A stretch of 14,297 nucleotides of DNA, from NCBI GenBank assembly GCA_002469525.1, contig DKME01000033.1:488-14784 (forward strand), read 5' to 3'. Under the pieces are notes generated by a model that saw only the letters and a program-made list of their open reading frames with translations, did not search any database and was not told the origin of the DNA. Below, in pieces: positions 1 through 7,394 of this stretch. Source of the stretch: Actinobacteria bacterium UBA7422. GTDB taxonomy: Bacteria > Actinomycetota > Actinomycetes > S36-B12. The position numbers were made by a program, and so were the translations under genes. The stretch's first letter is position 1; every line of letters begins with the position of its first letter.

Positions 1-1076
1 CCAGTGACTTGAAGGTACTCCGGACTGATCGGTTCGCCATCAGCGCAAAGACGATATGCATTGTCAAGTGGGCGAATTTCTAGTAGCTGGCCACTCTCGC
101 TCAACGTAGGAACTCCCGCATTGGAGCTGTGCCAAGGCGACTCGGTTCTGTGCTGCAGCAAAGTGGGTGTTGCTCCATGGAGGCTAAAAATTTCAAGATC
201 CTGTTGGTTGCGCGACAACACGCTCATGGTCGGTTCACGGCCGCTGGTTGTCACTGTGGCGAGATAGGGAAATTTCGCGTGATCCCATGGGACTTCGGTG
301 TGATCGCCGGTGAGAGTCACGTGGTGAAGTGACACAATCGCGTTCTCACTGCCAGCAAATGGGTACCGATGTTCGTGGGCGGGCTTTTGTGGATTTGCCG
401 GGTCTGAAATCCAAGCGGTAGACACGGGTGACTCGTCAACTCGCTCCACATAGAGTGCATGTGAATCACTTGTCCACCAATAGCCTCGCACCCGATCCAG
501 TTCCTCAGCTGCAACGAAGTCTGCTAAACCCCAGAATACGTTTACCTCATCTTCTTTTGGACCACATTGTTTGGTGATCAACAAGGAATCTGTATTCACC
601 ACCATAAGTGATCCGGCCGTGACAAATGCCAGGTGTTTACCGTCAGGGCTCAGCCTGGGATCAATGCACCCAGCGCCCGCATCGATTCGTTTGGGTTCAC
701 TTATCGGAGCGGCCCAATCGTGGGGTATCTCTTGAAGGAATAGGGCTCCGTCCAGGGCATAGGCAATGAGGGAAAAGTCTTTGTCGGTGGAATAAGCGGT
801 GACCCCTTCACTGACCTCGCGCATGCGCTCTCTTCGGGCGAGTTCTTCCGCTGGGATATCACCTTCACGCGACAGTGTTTGCGACTCAAGGAGTCTGCGC
901 TCGACCCAGCCAGATTCTGTTTTCTCGGCCAACCAGATATCAGTTGTCGGAGTGCGTCCAGAATCCGATCTTAGGAATACCAACACGTTCTCTGAGGGTG
1001 AAATGGAAAAGTTTCGTGGGACTCCTAGTCGAAAACTCCGAGTCGCGGCCTTTTGACGTGGAAAGGATTCACTCAT
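1..1076 (-). CDS. S9 family peptidase, DPP-IV-like N-terminal part (partial, 3' end off window)
   Basis: My translation of the minus strand from ATG at 1076 stays open for 358 codons to the window edge, so the C-terminal part is missing. The N-terminus begins MSESFPRQKAATRSF. Residues 182-201 read WGLADFVAAEELDRVRGYWW, a hallmark of the dipeptidyl peptidase IV N-terminal beta-propeller (PF00930). The paired glutamates (about 191-192) correspond to the pair that holds the substrate N-terminus in DPP-IV. A blade-like LSPDGKHLAFV segment lies near 142-152. Family members are usually about 650-750 residues, with an alpha/beta-hydrolase domain carrying Ser-Asp-His at the C-terminus, which is outside this window, so catalysis cannot be confirmed. 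No signal peptide is visible, suggesting a cytoplasmic peptidase releasing N-terminal dipeptides. No Shine-Dalgarno is seen. The gene diverges from mshB with a 43-base gap. Family assignment is strong, exact substrate unknown. Confidence 0.88.
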   Translation of the reverse strand, partial: MSESFPRQKAATRSFRLGVPRNFSISPSENVLVFLRSDSGRTPTTDIWLAEKTESGWVERRLLESQTLSREGDIPAEELARRERMREVSEGVTAYSTDKDFSLIAYALDGALFLQEIPHDWAAPISEPKRIDAGAGCIDPRLSPDGKHLAFVTAGSLMVVNTDSLLITKQCGPKEDEVNVFWGLADFVAAEELDRVRGYWWTSDSHALYVERVDESPVSTAWISDPANPQKPAHEHRYPFAGSENAIVSLHHVTLTGDHTEVPWDHAKFPYLATVTTSGREPTMSVLSRNQQDLEIFSLHGATPTLLQHRTESPWHSSNAGVPTLSESGQLLEIRPLDNAYRLCADGEPISPEYLQVT

Positions 1077-1088
1077 GTGCGAATCATG
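1077..1088 (-). promoter_or_regulatory. possible leaderless -10 box for the S9 peptidase
   Basis: On the minus strand CATGAT (complement of 1083-1088) lies six bases before the ATG at 1076. This is the spacing used by the clearer leaderless promoters in this window, but the first base departs from TANNNT. There is no Shine-Dalgarno before the ATG. Tentative. Confidence 0.3.
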
Positions 1089-1107
1089 CCGTATTCCCAG
1101 CGGTCGC

Positions 1108-1119
1108 TACCCTTAGCCG
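1108..1119 (+). promoter_or_regulatory. leaderless promoter -10 box of mshB
   Basis: TACCCT at 1108-1113 is followed by six bases and then the GTG at 1120. It matches the actinobacterial -10 pattern TANNNT, with transcription expected to begin at the G of GTG. No Shine-Dalgarno and no clear -35 are present. The same arrangement recurs at five other genes in the window. Confidence 0.6.
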
Positions 1120-2001
1120 GTGACTTCAGACGCCCGACTCTTAATTGTCCACGCCCACCCAGACGACGAAACAATTGGCACTGGGGCGACCATGGCTAAA
1201 TACGTGTCAGAAGGTGCTTCGGTAACTTTGGTGACCTGCACGTTGGGTGAAGAAGGTGAAGTTCTGGTTCCTGAGTTGGCCCACCTAGCCGCGGATCAAA
1301 ACGACACACTGGGTAAGCACCGGATCGGCGAATTAAGCGCGGCTATGGCGCTACTGGGTGTCACAGACTTCAGGTTCCTTGGTGGTCCGGGAAAGTATCG
1401 CGACTCGGGCATGATGGGCGTTGAGAGTAATAAGCGCGAGGACTGTTTTTGGAATGCCGACCTACTTGAAGCGGCAACGGACCTCGTCGAGATTATTCGC
1501 GAGGTGCGGCCACAGGTGGTTGTCACCTACGACGACTTTGGTGGATACGGGCACCCCGACCACATTCAGGCTCACCGAGTAACAACCTATGCGATTGCTC
1601 TGGCGGAAAGTCAGAGCTTTAAACCGGAGCTCGGTGAAGTTTGGTCTGTTTCCAAGGTGTACTGGTCCGCATTCCCGAAGAGCCGAATCGTCGCGGGAAT
1701 TGAAAAGCTGAAAGAAGTCGGTGACGAAAGTGAATTCGCCATGATGGATCCTGACGAGATCCCATTTGCCGTTGACGACTCAGTGATCACGACCGTAATT
1801 GATGGTTCTGAATTTACCCAAGCAAAGTTCGACGCACTTACCGCCCACAAAACACAGGTGACCACGGACAGCGGCTTTTTCGCGCTGTCAAATAATTTAG
1901 GGCTTGAAATTTTCGCCGAAGAACATTTTCGCCTCGTCCGGGGGGAGTTACCTGAAACTGGTCAAGAAAGCGACCTGTTCGAGGGGCTCGCACTTGTCTG
2001 A
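1120..2001 (+). CDS. mshB: 1D-myo-inositol 2-acetamido-2-deoxy-glucopyranoside deacetylase (mycothiol synthesis, MshB)
   Basis: This 293-residue protein of the LmbE/PIG-L zinc deacetylase family removes acetate from GlcNAc-inositol to give GlcN-inositol, the amine later ligated to cysteine by MshC in mycothiol synthesis. The family motif HAHPDDE spans residues 11-17, with H13 and D16 as expected zinc ligands and D15 as catalytic base. GHPDH at 144-148 supplies the third zinc ligand (H148) and H145. The segments VTCTLGEEGEV, YRDSGM and YDDFGGYGHPDH are typical of MshB; M. tuberculosis MshB is about 300 residues. The paralogue Mca (mycothiol conjugate amidase) is the main alternative, but length and the RDSGM region favour MshB. 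GTG 1120 is preceded by a -10 box and no Shine-Dalgarno, suggesting a leaderless message. The 3' end overlaps the next gene by 8 bases, so the two are probably co-translated. Confidence 0.9.
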   Translation: MTSDARLLIVHAHPDDETIGTGATMAKYVSEGASVTLVTCTLGEEGEVLVPELAHLAADQNDTLGKHRIGELSAAMALLGVTDFRFLGGPGKYRDSGMMGVESNKREDCFWNADLLEAATDLVEIIREVRPQVVVTYDDFGGYGHPDHIQAHRVTTYAIALAESQSFKPELGEVWSVSKVYWSAFPKSRIVAGIEKLKEVGDESEFAMMDPDEIPFAVDDSVITTVIDGSEFTQAKFDALTAHKTQVTTDSGFFALSNNLGLEIFAEEHFRLVRGELPETGQESDLFEGLALV

Positions 2002-2422
2002 TTCATTTCAGCGGGTACTTCTCCTCATCGGTTTTGTCCTCATGGGCTTCGCCATAGGGGTCACTGGTGCATTTATTCAGGCACAAAGATGGGTCTTGTC
2101 TATCGGAGATTTAATAGTCGTAATCCCTTGGGGCACGGCCGTGATCTTGATCGCGATCGTCGTTGTTACCAGACTTGCCACGGTTGCCGTGGGAACGCGT
2201 TGGGCCGGATGGCTGTTCTTCAGCGGCTGGCTGGCCTTCACTGTGATTCTCGCCGCTGAGACTTCATCGGGTGACCTCGCCATAAGTTCGGGGGCCCGTC
2301 AAATGGTGTACCTATTTGGTGGAATCGTTCTGGGAACAGCGACTGCAACGCTCCCGGCGGCTTTCCGGATTCGAAAGGGAACCAAAAGGGGATCGCAAGC
2401 GTCAGTTTTATTTGAGCCGTAA
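1994..2422 (+). CDS. small integral membrane protein downstream of mshB (DUF6113-like)
   Basis: The 142-residue product begins at TTG 1994, inside the end of mshB. GAGGGG at 1981-1986 gives a good Shine-Dalgarno seven bases upstream, which is why I prefer this start over an ATG at 1904 buried in mshB. The protein has four hydrophobic segments: about 6-28 (VLLLIGFVLMGFAIGVTGAF), 39-60 (IVVIPWGTAVILIAIVVVT), 68-86 (RWAGWLFFSGWLAFTVILAA) and 99-121 (MVYLFGGIVLGTATATLPAA), then a basic, probably cytoplasmic tail. No catalytic motif is visible. A small membrane protein directly after mshB is common in actinobacteria (the position of Rv1171 in M. tuberculosis, as I recall, and DUF6113 proteins in Streptomyces). 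Function unknown. The overlap with mshB suggests an operon and perhaps a membrane link to mycothiol metabolism, but that is inference. Confidence 0.78.
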   Translation: MSDSFQRVLLLIGFVLMGFAIGVTGAFIQAQRWVLSIGDLIVVIPWGTAVILIAIVVVTRLATVAVGTRWAGWLFFSGWLAFTVILAAETSSGDLAISSGARQMVYLFGGIVLGTATATLPAAFRIRKGTKRGSQASVLFEP

Positions 2423-2435
2423 CGAAATGGTTTCC

Positions 2436-2459
2436 GTGCATGTCGCTTCAGGCATGCAC
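2436..2459 (+). terminator. hairpin between the membrane-protein gene and vanW
   Basis: GTGCATG (2436-2442) pairs perfectly with CATGCAC (2453-2459) across a 10-base loop. It lies 13 bases after the stop codon of the membrane-protein gene. It is not followed by a U tract, so it could be a weak factor-assisted terminator or an RNA-processing or regulatory structure in the vanW upstream region. Confidence 0.35.
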
Positions 2460-2533
2460 AGGCCAGATTGTTTAGCATGTTCTACTAGACCTTTAGCGAG
2501 TAATTATGTTGTCAACAGTTGTGGAGATACTTT

Positions 2534-4342
2534 GTGAGTGAGCATCCACAGATGCCCGCGATCTCACAGCGCAATCTCATATGGATTGGGGCTGGGTTTG
2601 CGGCAGCAATCGCCTTTTTCCTCGGCATGTTCGTCGCGACCAATGACGGAATTCGCCCAGGAACGACTGTCCTGGGGGTTGCAATCGGCGGCATGAGCCC
2701 AGAGGAGGCCGTGACGACCCTAGATCAAAGTGTTGGAACCAAGTTAAACCGTAAGTTGGAGATCTCTGCAGGAGATCAAGTCTTTGAGCTGAGGCCACGA
2801 GCCGCGGGGATCAGCCTGGATGCCCAAGCGACCGTGGACAGTGAAACTGGGCAAGGGTTCAACCCCCTAAGTGTGATCACTGATCTAATTGGATCCCGGG
2901 AGGTCGACCCAATTATCTCCGTCGATCAAGATCTACTCGCCGAATCCGTCGGTTCCATTGCAGAGGTTGTGAACCTCAACCCTGTTGAACCCAATCTAAC
3001 GGTGACAAAGAACAAAATCGACTTAGTCCAAGGCAGCGACGGCCTTGAGATCGATCGGGTCGCACTCGGTGAAGAACTGGTCGCCGCGGTTGCTGAACCG
3101 CGTTCAATTATTCAGGCGCCATTGGAAGTCACTCCTCCGCGGGTGGCCCCAGCTGATGCCACGAGCGCGGAGCTGCTGGCGAAGCAGGCCGTATCCAATC
3201 CTGTCACCGTGGTCGTTGGCGATGTAACTGCAACCATTCCACCGGACACGATTGCGCGGGCGCTGTCGTTCACTATCCAAGGGAATCAACTTTCTCCCGA
3301 GTTGGATGGTGCAATTCTGCATGCGTCGATTGCAAATAGACTTAAAAAGGCTGAGCAACCCGGTCGCAATGCCAGTTTCAAGATTAAGGGTGGGAAGCCC
3401 GTTGTTGTTCCATCCGTTGTCGGAACGGGAGTCTCTGATGCTGAACTGGCTACATCGGTATTAGGTGTCTTGGGTGCCGATCCCGGTGAAAGAACGGTTC
3501 CTGTGTCTCTGGGAACTCGGGAGCCTGAACTAACAACGGCTGCAGCGCAACAATTAGGAATCAACGACAAATTATCAAGTTTTACCCAAGATTTTGTTTA
3601 CGCCCCATACCGCGTGACCAATATTGGACAGGCGGCAAGGTACGTGAACAACACGATTTTGATGCCGGGTGAAATGTTCTCCATGAACGACACGATCAGC
3701 GAACGCACGGTCAAGAACGGCTACACCGTGGGGACAATTATTGGGCCAGGTGGAGTTTTTGAAGATGCACTTGGCGGGGGTGTCTCGGCAGCCACCACGG
3801 CAGTTTGGACTGCGGCATTCTTCGCTGGGATGGAACGCACCGATACTCGAGCACATTCCCTGTACATCTCGCGATATCAACCTGGGTTGGAAGCAACGGT
3901 TGCGTGGGGAATTTTCGACATGAAATTCACCAACGACTCACCGAATGCTGTTCTTATTAAAACGAAAATGACGAATAGTTCTATGAAAGTTACATTCTGG
4001 GGAACACGCGAATACGACGCGATTGAGGCCGAGTTTGGTGAGCGCGTTAATCTGAAAAAACCCAAGAAAGTCGTGGTTACCAGTAAAAAGTGCTCACCTC
4101 AAGCAGGCATCGAAGGCTTTACGATCACGGTAGATCGAGTTTTCATAAAAGATGGTGAAGAAGTCAAGCGGGAACCCATGACTACCGTATACAACGCGGG
4201 CCCCAATGTTGTGTGCAAGAAAAAGAAGCCTAAGCCGGATCCTGATGCAATCGATCCAGCCGGAACCGAATTCGACAACAGCGAACCGAGTCCCTCGGCC
4301 AGCGAGCCAAGCACGGACAAACCGAGGAAGCCGAATAACTAG
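2534..4342 (+). CDS. VanW family protein with peptidoglycan-binding-like N-terminal domains
   Basis: A 602-residue envelope protein. I choose GTG 2534 because GGAG at 2523-2526 lies seven bases upstream; an in-frame TTG at 2519 would add five residues and has no Shine-Dalgarno. Residues about 15-36 form a membrane anchor after a short cytoplasmic tail. The extracytoplasmic part holds YoaR-like repeats (GTTVLGVAIGGMSPEEAV near 43-60, resembling PF12229). The VanW domain spans about 348-480, including YRVTNIGQAARYVN, LMPGEMFSMND, GYTVGTIIGPGG and HSLYISRYQPGLEATVAW. A C-terminal G5-like module is bracketed by C520 and C561, a likely disulfide. The end is low-complexity Pro/Ser/Lys. The usual GGGVCQVST-type motif is replaced by GGGVSAATTAVW. 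VanW proteins are linked to glycopeptide-resistance loci in some Firmicutes, but their biochemical role is unsettled; a cell-wall-associated role is likely. The stop codon overlaps that of convergent cysS. Confidence 0.88.
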   Translation: MSEHPQMPAISQRNLIWIGAGFAAAIAFFLGMFVATNDGIRPGTTVLGVAIGGMSPEEAVTTLDQSVGTKLNRKLEISAGDQVFELRPRAAGISLDAQATVDSETGQGFNPLSVITDLIGSREVDPIISVDQDLLAESVGSIAEVVNLNPVEPNLTVTKNKIDLVQGSDGLEIDRVALGEELVAAVAEPRSIIQAPLEVTPPRVAPADATSAELLAKQAVSNPVTVVVGDVTATIPPDTIARALSFTIQGNQLSPELDGAILHASIANRLKKAEQPGRNASFKIKGGKPVVVPSVVGTGVSDAELATSVLGVLGADPGERTVPVSLGTREPELTTAAAQQLGINDKLSSFTQDFVYAPYRVTNIGQAARYVNNTILMPGEMFSMNDTISERTVKNGYTVGTIIGPGGVFEDALGGGVSAATTAVWTAAFFAGMERTDTRAHSLYISRYQPGLEATVAWGIFDMKFTNDSPNAVLIKTKMTNSSMKVTFWGTREYDAIEAEFGERVNLKKPKKVVVTSKKCSPQAGIEGFTITVDRVFIKDGEEVKREPMTTVYNAGPNVVCKKKKPKPDPDAIDPAGTEFDNSEPSPSASEPSTDKPRKPNN

Positions 4343-5772
4343 TTCGTGATCGGCTCGACGTGTGCGCCATCGGCTGCGTCCACGACACTAAATCCAAGAA
4401 GGGTTATCTGATCCCGTAATTGGTCACTCAGTGCCCAGTCCTTCGCGGCCCGAGCTGCATTTCGCTGCTCAAGTAGCCCCAGAACCTCTGTTGGGACTGA
4501 AAGACTCTCACCAAGGTCCTTGCCTACATCACGAACTAGATCAAGCCCGAAGAGTGAATCAAGGTGAGCGAATATTTCAAACTTCGTTCCGTCAGAAATT
4601 TCACTATTCTTTTCAAGCTTGCGCATTGCATTGACAGCCATTGGCGTATTTAGGTCGGCTGAAAAGTAGCCTGAAATTTCTGCAACAACACTTGGATCCA
4701 TTGCTTGTGACTCGCTCTGAGACCATTGATTGACCTTGCGACGCCACCGTTCAAGGAGCTCTTGCGAAGATTGAATCACTTCCCAGGTGAGGTTCATTTG
4801 ACTGCGATATTTATGCTGCATAAAGGCCAAACGAATTGCAAGTGGGTCGTAGCCGCGATCGATCACGTCCTGCACTAGGACCACGTTGCCTGCGGACTTA
4901 CTCATCTTCTTTGACTCAAAAAGCAGGTGCTCGGCGTGAACCCATTGGCGAACAACCTCATGATTAGTGCCTCTCGTGGGCGAAACAGCCGAGTTGCTTT
5001 GGGCACGTTCGTCTTCGTGGTGTGGAAAGCGAAGGTCAATTCCGCCGGTATGTATGTCGATATTTTCACCCAAAATATCCAAACTCATTGCACTGCACTC
5101 CGTGTGCCAACCCGGGAAACCGCGACCCCAAGGAGTTTCCCAAGTTAACTGCGTTCGATTTTCTCCAGCTGACTTCCATAAGGCCCAGTCTGCGTGAAAA
5201 CGTTTGGCCGAATCGTTTTCGTCAGCGTCAAATTTATGCCCCGGACGCAATTCGTCCAATCTGTTACCGCTAAGTGCCCCGTAACTTGGAAAGGACTCGG
5301 CGGAGAAATACACAGAGTTGTCAGAACCTACATATGCATTTCCACTGTCAATTAAGGTCGTGATCAAGCTGACCATGGATTCAATGGACTCACTTGCTTT
5401 TGGGTAGTAGTCGGCAGGGTAAATATTGAGTCGCGCCAAATCTTGGTGGAATACTTTCTCGAAATACTGGGCAATCTCAAGAGCCGTCTTCCCCGTTTTC
5501 TCTGACTCCGCAAGCATCTTGTCGGCGGCCACGGTGCCCAGTCCAGTGTCATCGGCCATGTGTCCGACATCGGTAATATTTTGAACAACGATCGTTTTCA
5601 TGCCCTCGTAGCGCATGGTACGCGAGATCAGATCGGTCACAAGAAATGTACGCATATTTCCGACATGTGCATCTCGATACACGGTCGGTCCGCAGGCGTA
5701 AATCCGGGCGACCTCCGGGTGGCTGGTTTCAACGAGATCAATCTCGCGGGTCATGGTGTTATAAAGGCGCAC
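4339..5772 (-). CDS. cysS: cysteinyl-tRNA synthetase (divergent subtype)
   Basis: A 477-residue class I aminoacyl-tRNA synthetase that charges tRNA-Cys. The opening MRLYNTMTREI and CGPTVY (C27) are diagnostic. The HIGH signature is HVGN at 36-39 and the second signature is KMSKS at 289-293. C27, C226, H251 and E255 correspond to the zinc site that selects cysteine. The C-terminal 150 residues form a helical tRNA-binding region, so this is not MshC, the shorter mycothiol ligase. The sequence differs from common bacterial CysRS: QNITDVGHMADD replaces the usual NITDIDDKI, and DIHTGGIDLRFPHHEDE replaces DIHGGGLDLIFPHHENE, so it may be a second or replaced copy. GTG 5772 is supported by the family N-terminus and by a TAGGCT box six bases upstream, indicating leaderless translation. 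It converges on vanW with stops overlapping at CTAG and diverges from fdxA. Confidence 0.93.
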   Translation of the reverse strand: MRLYNTMTREIDLVETSHPEVARIYACGPTVYRDAHVGNMRTFLVTDLISRTMRYEGMKTIVVQNITDVGHMADDTGLGTVAADKMLAESEKTGKTALEIAQYFEKVFHQDLARLNIYPADYYPKASESIESMVSLITTLIDSGNAYVGSDNSVYFSAESFPSYGALSGNRLDELRPGHKFDADENDSAKRFHADWALWKSAGENRTQLTWETPWGRGFPGWHTECSAMSLDILGENIDIHTGGIDLRFPHHEDERAQSNSAVSPTRGTNHEVVRQWVHAEHLLFESKKMSKSAGNVVLVQDVIDRGYDPLAIRLAFMQHKYRSQMNLTWEVIQSSQELLERWRRKVNQWSQSESQAMDPSVVAEISGYFSADLNTPMAVNAMRKLEKNSEISDGTKFEIFAHLDSLFGLDLVRDVGKDLGESLSVPTEVLGLLEQRNAARAAKDWALSDQLRDQITLLGFSVVDAADGAHVEPITN

Positions 5773-5784
5773 AGCATGAGCCTA
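5773..5784 (-). promoter_or_regulatory. leaderless promoter -10 box of cysS
   Basis: On the minus strand TAGGCT (complement of 5779-5784) sits exactly six bases before the GTG at 5772. There is no Shine-Dalgarno. The same hexamer at the same spacing precedes htrA at 13345. Confidence 0.6.
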
Positions 5785-5840
5785 GAAGGGGTGGAACATT
5801 TTCGGGACGGTAGGTGCAAGGGGAGATGGGAAGCGGTAAG

Positions 5841-5870
5841 TTGAGCACCGGTAACAGCCTTTGGTAAATC
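5841..5870 (+). promoter_or_regulatory. possible sigma-70-type promoter of fdxA
   Basis: TTGAGC at 5841-5846 resembles a -35 element. With an 18-base spacer it is followed by TAAATC at 5865-5870 as a -10 element. A short inverted repeat, GCGCA (5872-5876) with TGCGC (5884-5888), lies just downstream, at the expected transcript start, and could be an operator or 5' hairpin. This gene has a real Shine-Dalgarno, so a leader is expected. Motif match only. Confidence 0.35.
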
Positions 5871-5907
5871 TGCGCACCGCAATTGCGCCTGACTCGTTGG
5901 AGTAAAA

Positions 5908-6234
5908 GTGACCTATGTCATCACCCTTCCCTGTGTAGATCTCAAGGACAGGTCCTGCATTGAAGAGTGTCCCGTGGACTGCATCTATGAAGGTGATCGC
6001 ATGCTTTACATTCAGCCTGACGAGTGTGTCGACTGCGGTGCATGTGAGCCAGTCTGCCCGGTGGAGGCCATTTACTACGAAGACGATGTACCCGTGGAAC
6101 ACAAAGAATTTACCGTTGCAAACGTGGACTTTTTCGTCGAATTGGGTTCACCGGGTGGCGCTGCAAAACTAGGTGCCCAGACATTTGATGCCCCACTTTT
6201 GGCAAGCATTGAAACCCAGACCCACGACGAATAA
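5908..6234 (+). CDS. fdxA: seven-iron ferredoxin (3Fe-4S/4Fe-4S)
   Basis: A 108-residue soluble electron carrier of the FdxA/FdxC type. Cysteines fall at 9, 17, 21, 25, 40, 43, 46 and 50. By comparison with Azotobacter ferredoxin I, C9, C17 and C50 should bind the 3Fe-4S cluster, C21, C40, C43 and C46 the 4Fe-4S cluster, and C25 is a free neighbour. The segments CIEECPVDCIYEG, CVDCGACEPVCP and VEAIYYEDDVP match the actinobacterial family closely. The start is GTG 5908 with GGAG at 5899-5902 five bases upstream. Such ferredoxins often serve cytochromes P450 or ferredoxin-dependent reductases; no partner is visible here. dapC starts about 21 bases after the stop with no terminator between, so the two are probably one transcript, as in many actinobacteria. 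Confidence 0.95.
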   Translation: MTYVITLPCVDLKDRSCIEECPVDCIYEGDRMLYIQPDECVDCGACEPVCPVEAIYYEDDVPVEHKEFTVANVDFFVELGSPGGAAKLGAQTFDAPLLASIETQTHDE

Positions 6235-6255
6235 GAATTCTTGGACCTTCACGCC

Positions 6256-7353
6256 GTGAGCGATAATCGTTGGTCGCAACTGCCTGATTTCCCATGGGAC
6301 ACCCTTGGTCCATTCGCTGAAATTGCACGAGCGCACCGCGACGGAATCGTTGATCTCTCGGTAGGGACCCCCGTTGATCCCACTCCGTTGCCAGTTCAGC
6401 AGGCCCTGGCCGCTTCATCTAACGCACCCGGATACCCAACCACGGCTGGTGTTCCACAATTGGGAACGACATTTGTTCAGTGGGCCGTTGAAACTTTGGG
6501 TTCCCCAGACGATATCGGTTTCCTGCCTACCATTGGCTCGAAGGAACTCGTTGCTTCCCTGCCAAATCTGTTGGGGTGCGGACCTGGATCCCTGATCGTG
6601 ATTCCCGAGATCGCTTATCCGACATATTTGGTGGGTGGACTTGCAGCCGGAGCAGAAGTAATCGCAAGCGACTCACCCGAACTTCTGGATCGGGAAGTGT
6701 CCATGGTGTGGCTCAACTCTCCTTCGAACCCTACGGGCGAGGTAATCCGCCTGGAGCGGCTGCAGGAAATCGTTGCCTGGGGCCAAGCAAATGGTGTCGT
6801 GATCGCAAGCGATGAGTGCTACTTCGAGTTGGGTTGGGAAGTTGAACCCGTCTCAATTTTGGACCAGAGGGTTAACGGTGGAAATCTCACAGGACTGCTC
6901 GCCGTTCATTCACTCTCCAAGCGATCGAATATGGCCGGCTACCGTTTCGGAGCACTTGCCGGTGACCCCGCACTGGTGAGTCGGATTTTGGGAATTCGCA
7001 AGCATCTAGGCATGATGCTCCCCACTTTCGTGCAGCTGGCCGCCATTGCGGCGTATCAGGATGTTTCGCATGTGGCAGAGCAAAAGGCGAGATATCGCTC
7101 GCGAAGGTCAGCTCTGCGTGATGCATTAACTTCACGTGGGTTTGACATTGATCACAGTGCGGCAGGTTTGTACTTGTGGGCGACCCAAGGCAAGGACTGC
7201 TGGGTGAGTGTTAAGGAACTTGCAGAACTCGGGATTTTGGTCACACCCGGTATTTTCTATGGGGAGAAAGCCCGAAAATTTATTCGGGTGGCCATGACCG
7301 CAACCGATCAAGATGTGGCCCGCGCAGTTTCACGTCTGCATCCAATTAGCTAG
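6256..7353 (+). CDS. dapC: succinyldiaminopimelate transaminase (DapC-type, PLP-dependent)
   Basis: A fold-type I aminotransferase of 365 residues. It is expected to convert N-succinyl-2-amino-6-ketopimelate plus glutamate to N-succinyl-LL-diaminopimelate, the step between DapD and DapE. Visible features are the N-terminal LPDFPWDTLGPF typical of actinobacterial DapC, DLSVGTPVDPTP, the substrate/PLP loop VWLNSPSNPTGEV, the ASDECYFELGW aspartate that contacts the PLP ring nitrogen, and the Schiff-base lysine K222 in SLSKRSNMAGYRFG. RVAMTATDQD near the end holds the carboxylate-binding arginine. I take GTG 6256 as start; TTG 6241, five codons earlier, is possible, and neither has a clear Shine-Dalgarno, so translation may depend on coupling to fdxA. 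Other aminotransferases share this fold. The presence of dapD and dapE in the same window supports the assignment. Confidence 0.88.
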   Translation: MSDNRWSQLPDFPWDTLGPFAEIARAHRDGIVDLSVGTPVDPTPLPVQQALAASSNAPGYPTTAGVPQLGTTFVQWAVETLGSPDDIGFLPTIGSKELVASLPNLLGCGPGSLIVIPEIAYPTYLVGGLAAGAEVIASDSPELLDREVSMVWLNSPSNPTGEVIRLERLQEIVAWGQANGVVIASDECYFELGWEVEPVSILDQRVNGGNLTGLLAVHSLSKRSNMAGYRFGALAGDPALVSRILGIRKHLGMMLPTFVQLAAIAAYQDVSHVAEQKARYRSRRSALRDALTSRGFDIDHSAAGLYLWATQGKDCWVSVKELAELGILVTPGIFYGEKARKFIRVAMTATDQDVARAVSRLHPIS

Positions 7354-7382
7354 GCGGATCTTCTCTGGTAACAAATGCCCGG

Positions 7383-7394
7383 TACTCTCAGCGG
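7383..7394 (+). promoter_or_regulatory. leaderless promoter -10 box of gltA
   Basis: TACTCT at 7383-7388 is followed by six bases and then GTG 7395. No Shine-Dalgarno is present. The promoter lies in the 41-base gap after dapC, so citrate synthase probably has its own transcript. Confidence 0.6.

Noticed and set aside
799..1123. Two plus-strand open frames opposite the S9 peptidase
   Set aside because: They are shadows of the minus-strand frame, which shows clear DPP-IV family motifs.
1904..1993. Upstream ATG for the membrane protein inside mshB
   Set aside because: A 90-base overlap with mshB and a non-hydrophobic, family-unlike N-terminus; TTG 1994 has a good ribosome site.
3286..3880. 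Minus-strand open frames of 94-101 codons inside vanW
   Set aside because: No start signals or recognisable domains; they follow from the codon use of vanW.
4339..5772. Reading the cysteine ligase as MshC because mshB is nearby
   Set aside because: CGPTVY, full KMSKS and a complete C-terminal tRNA-binding region identify CysRS; MshC is shorter and has a different N-terminal motif.
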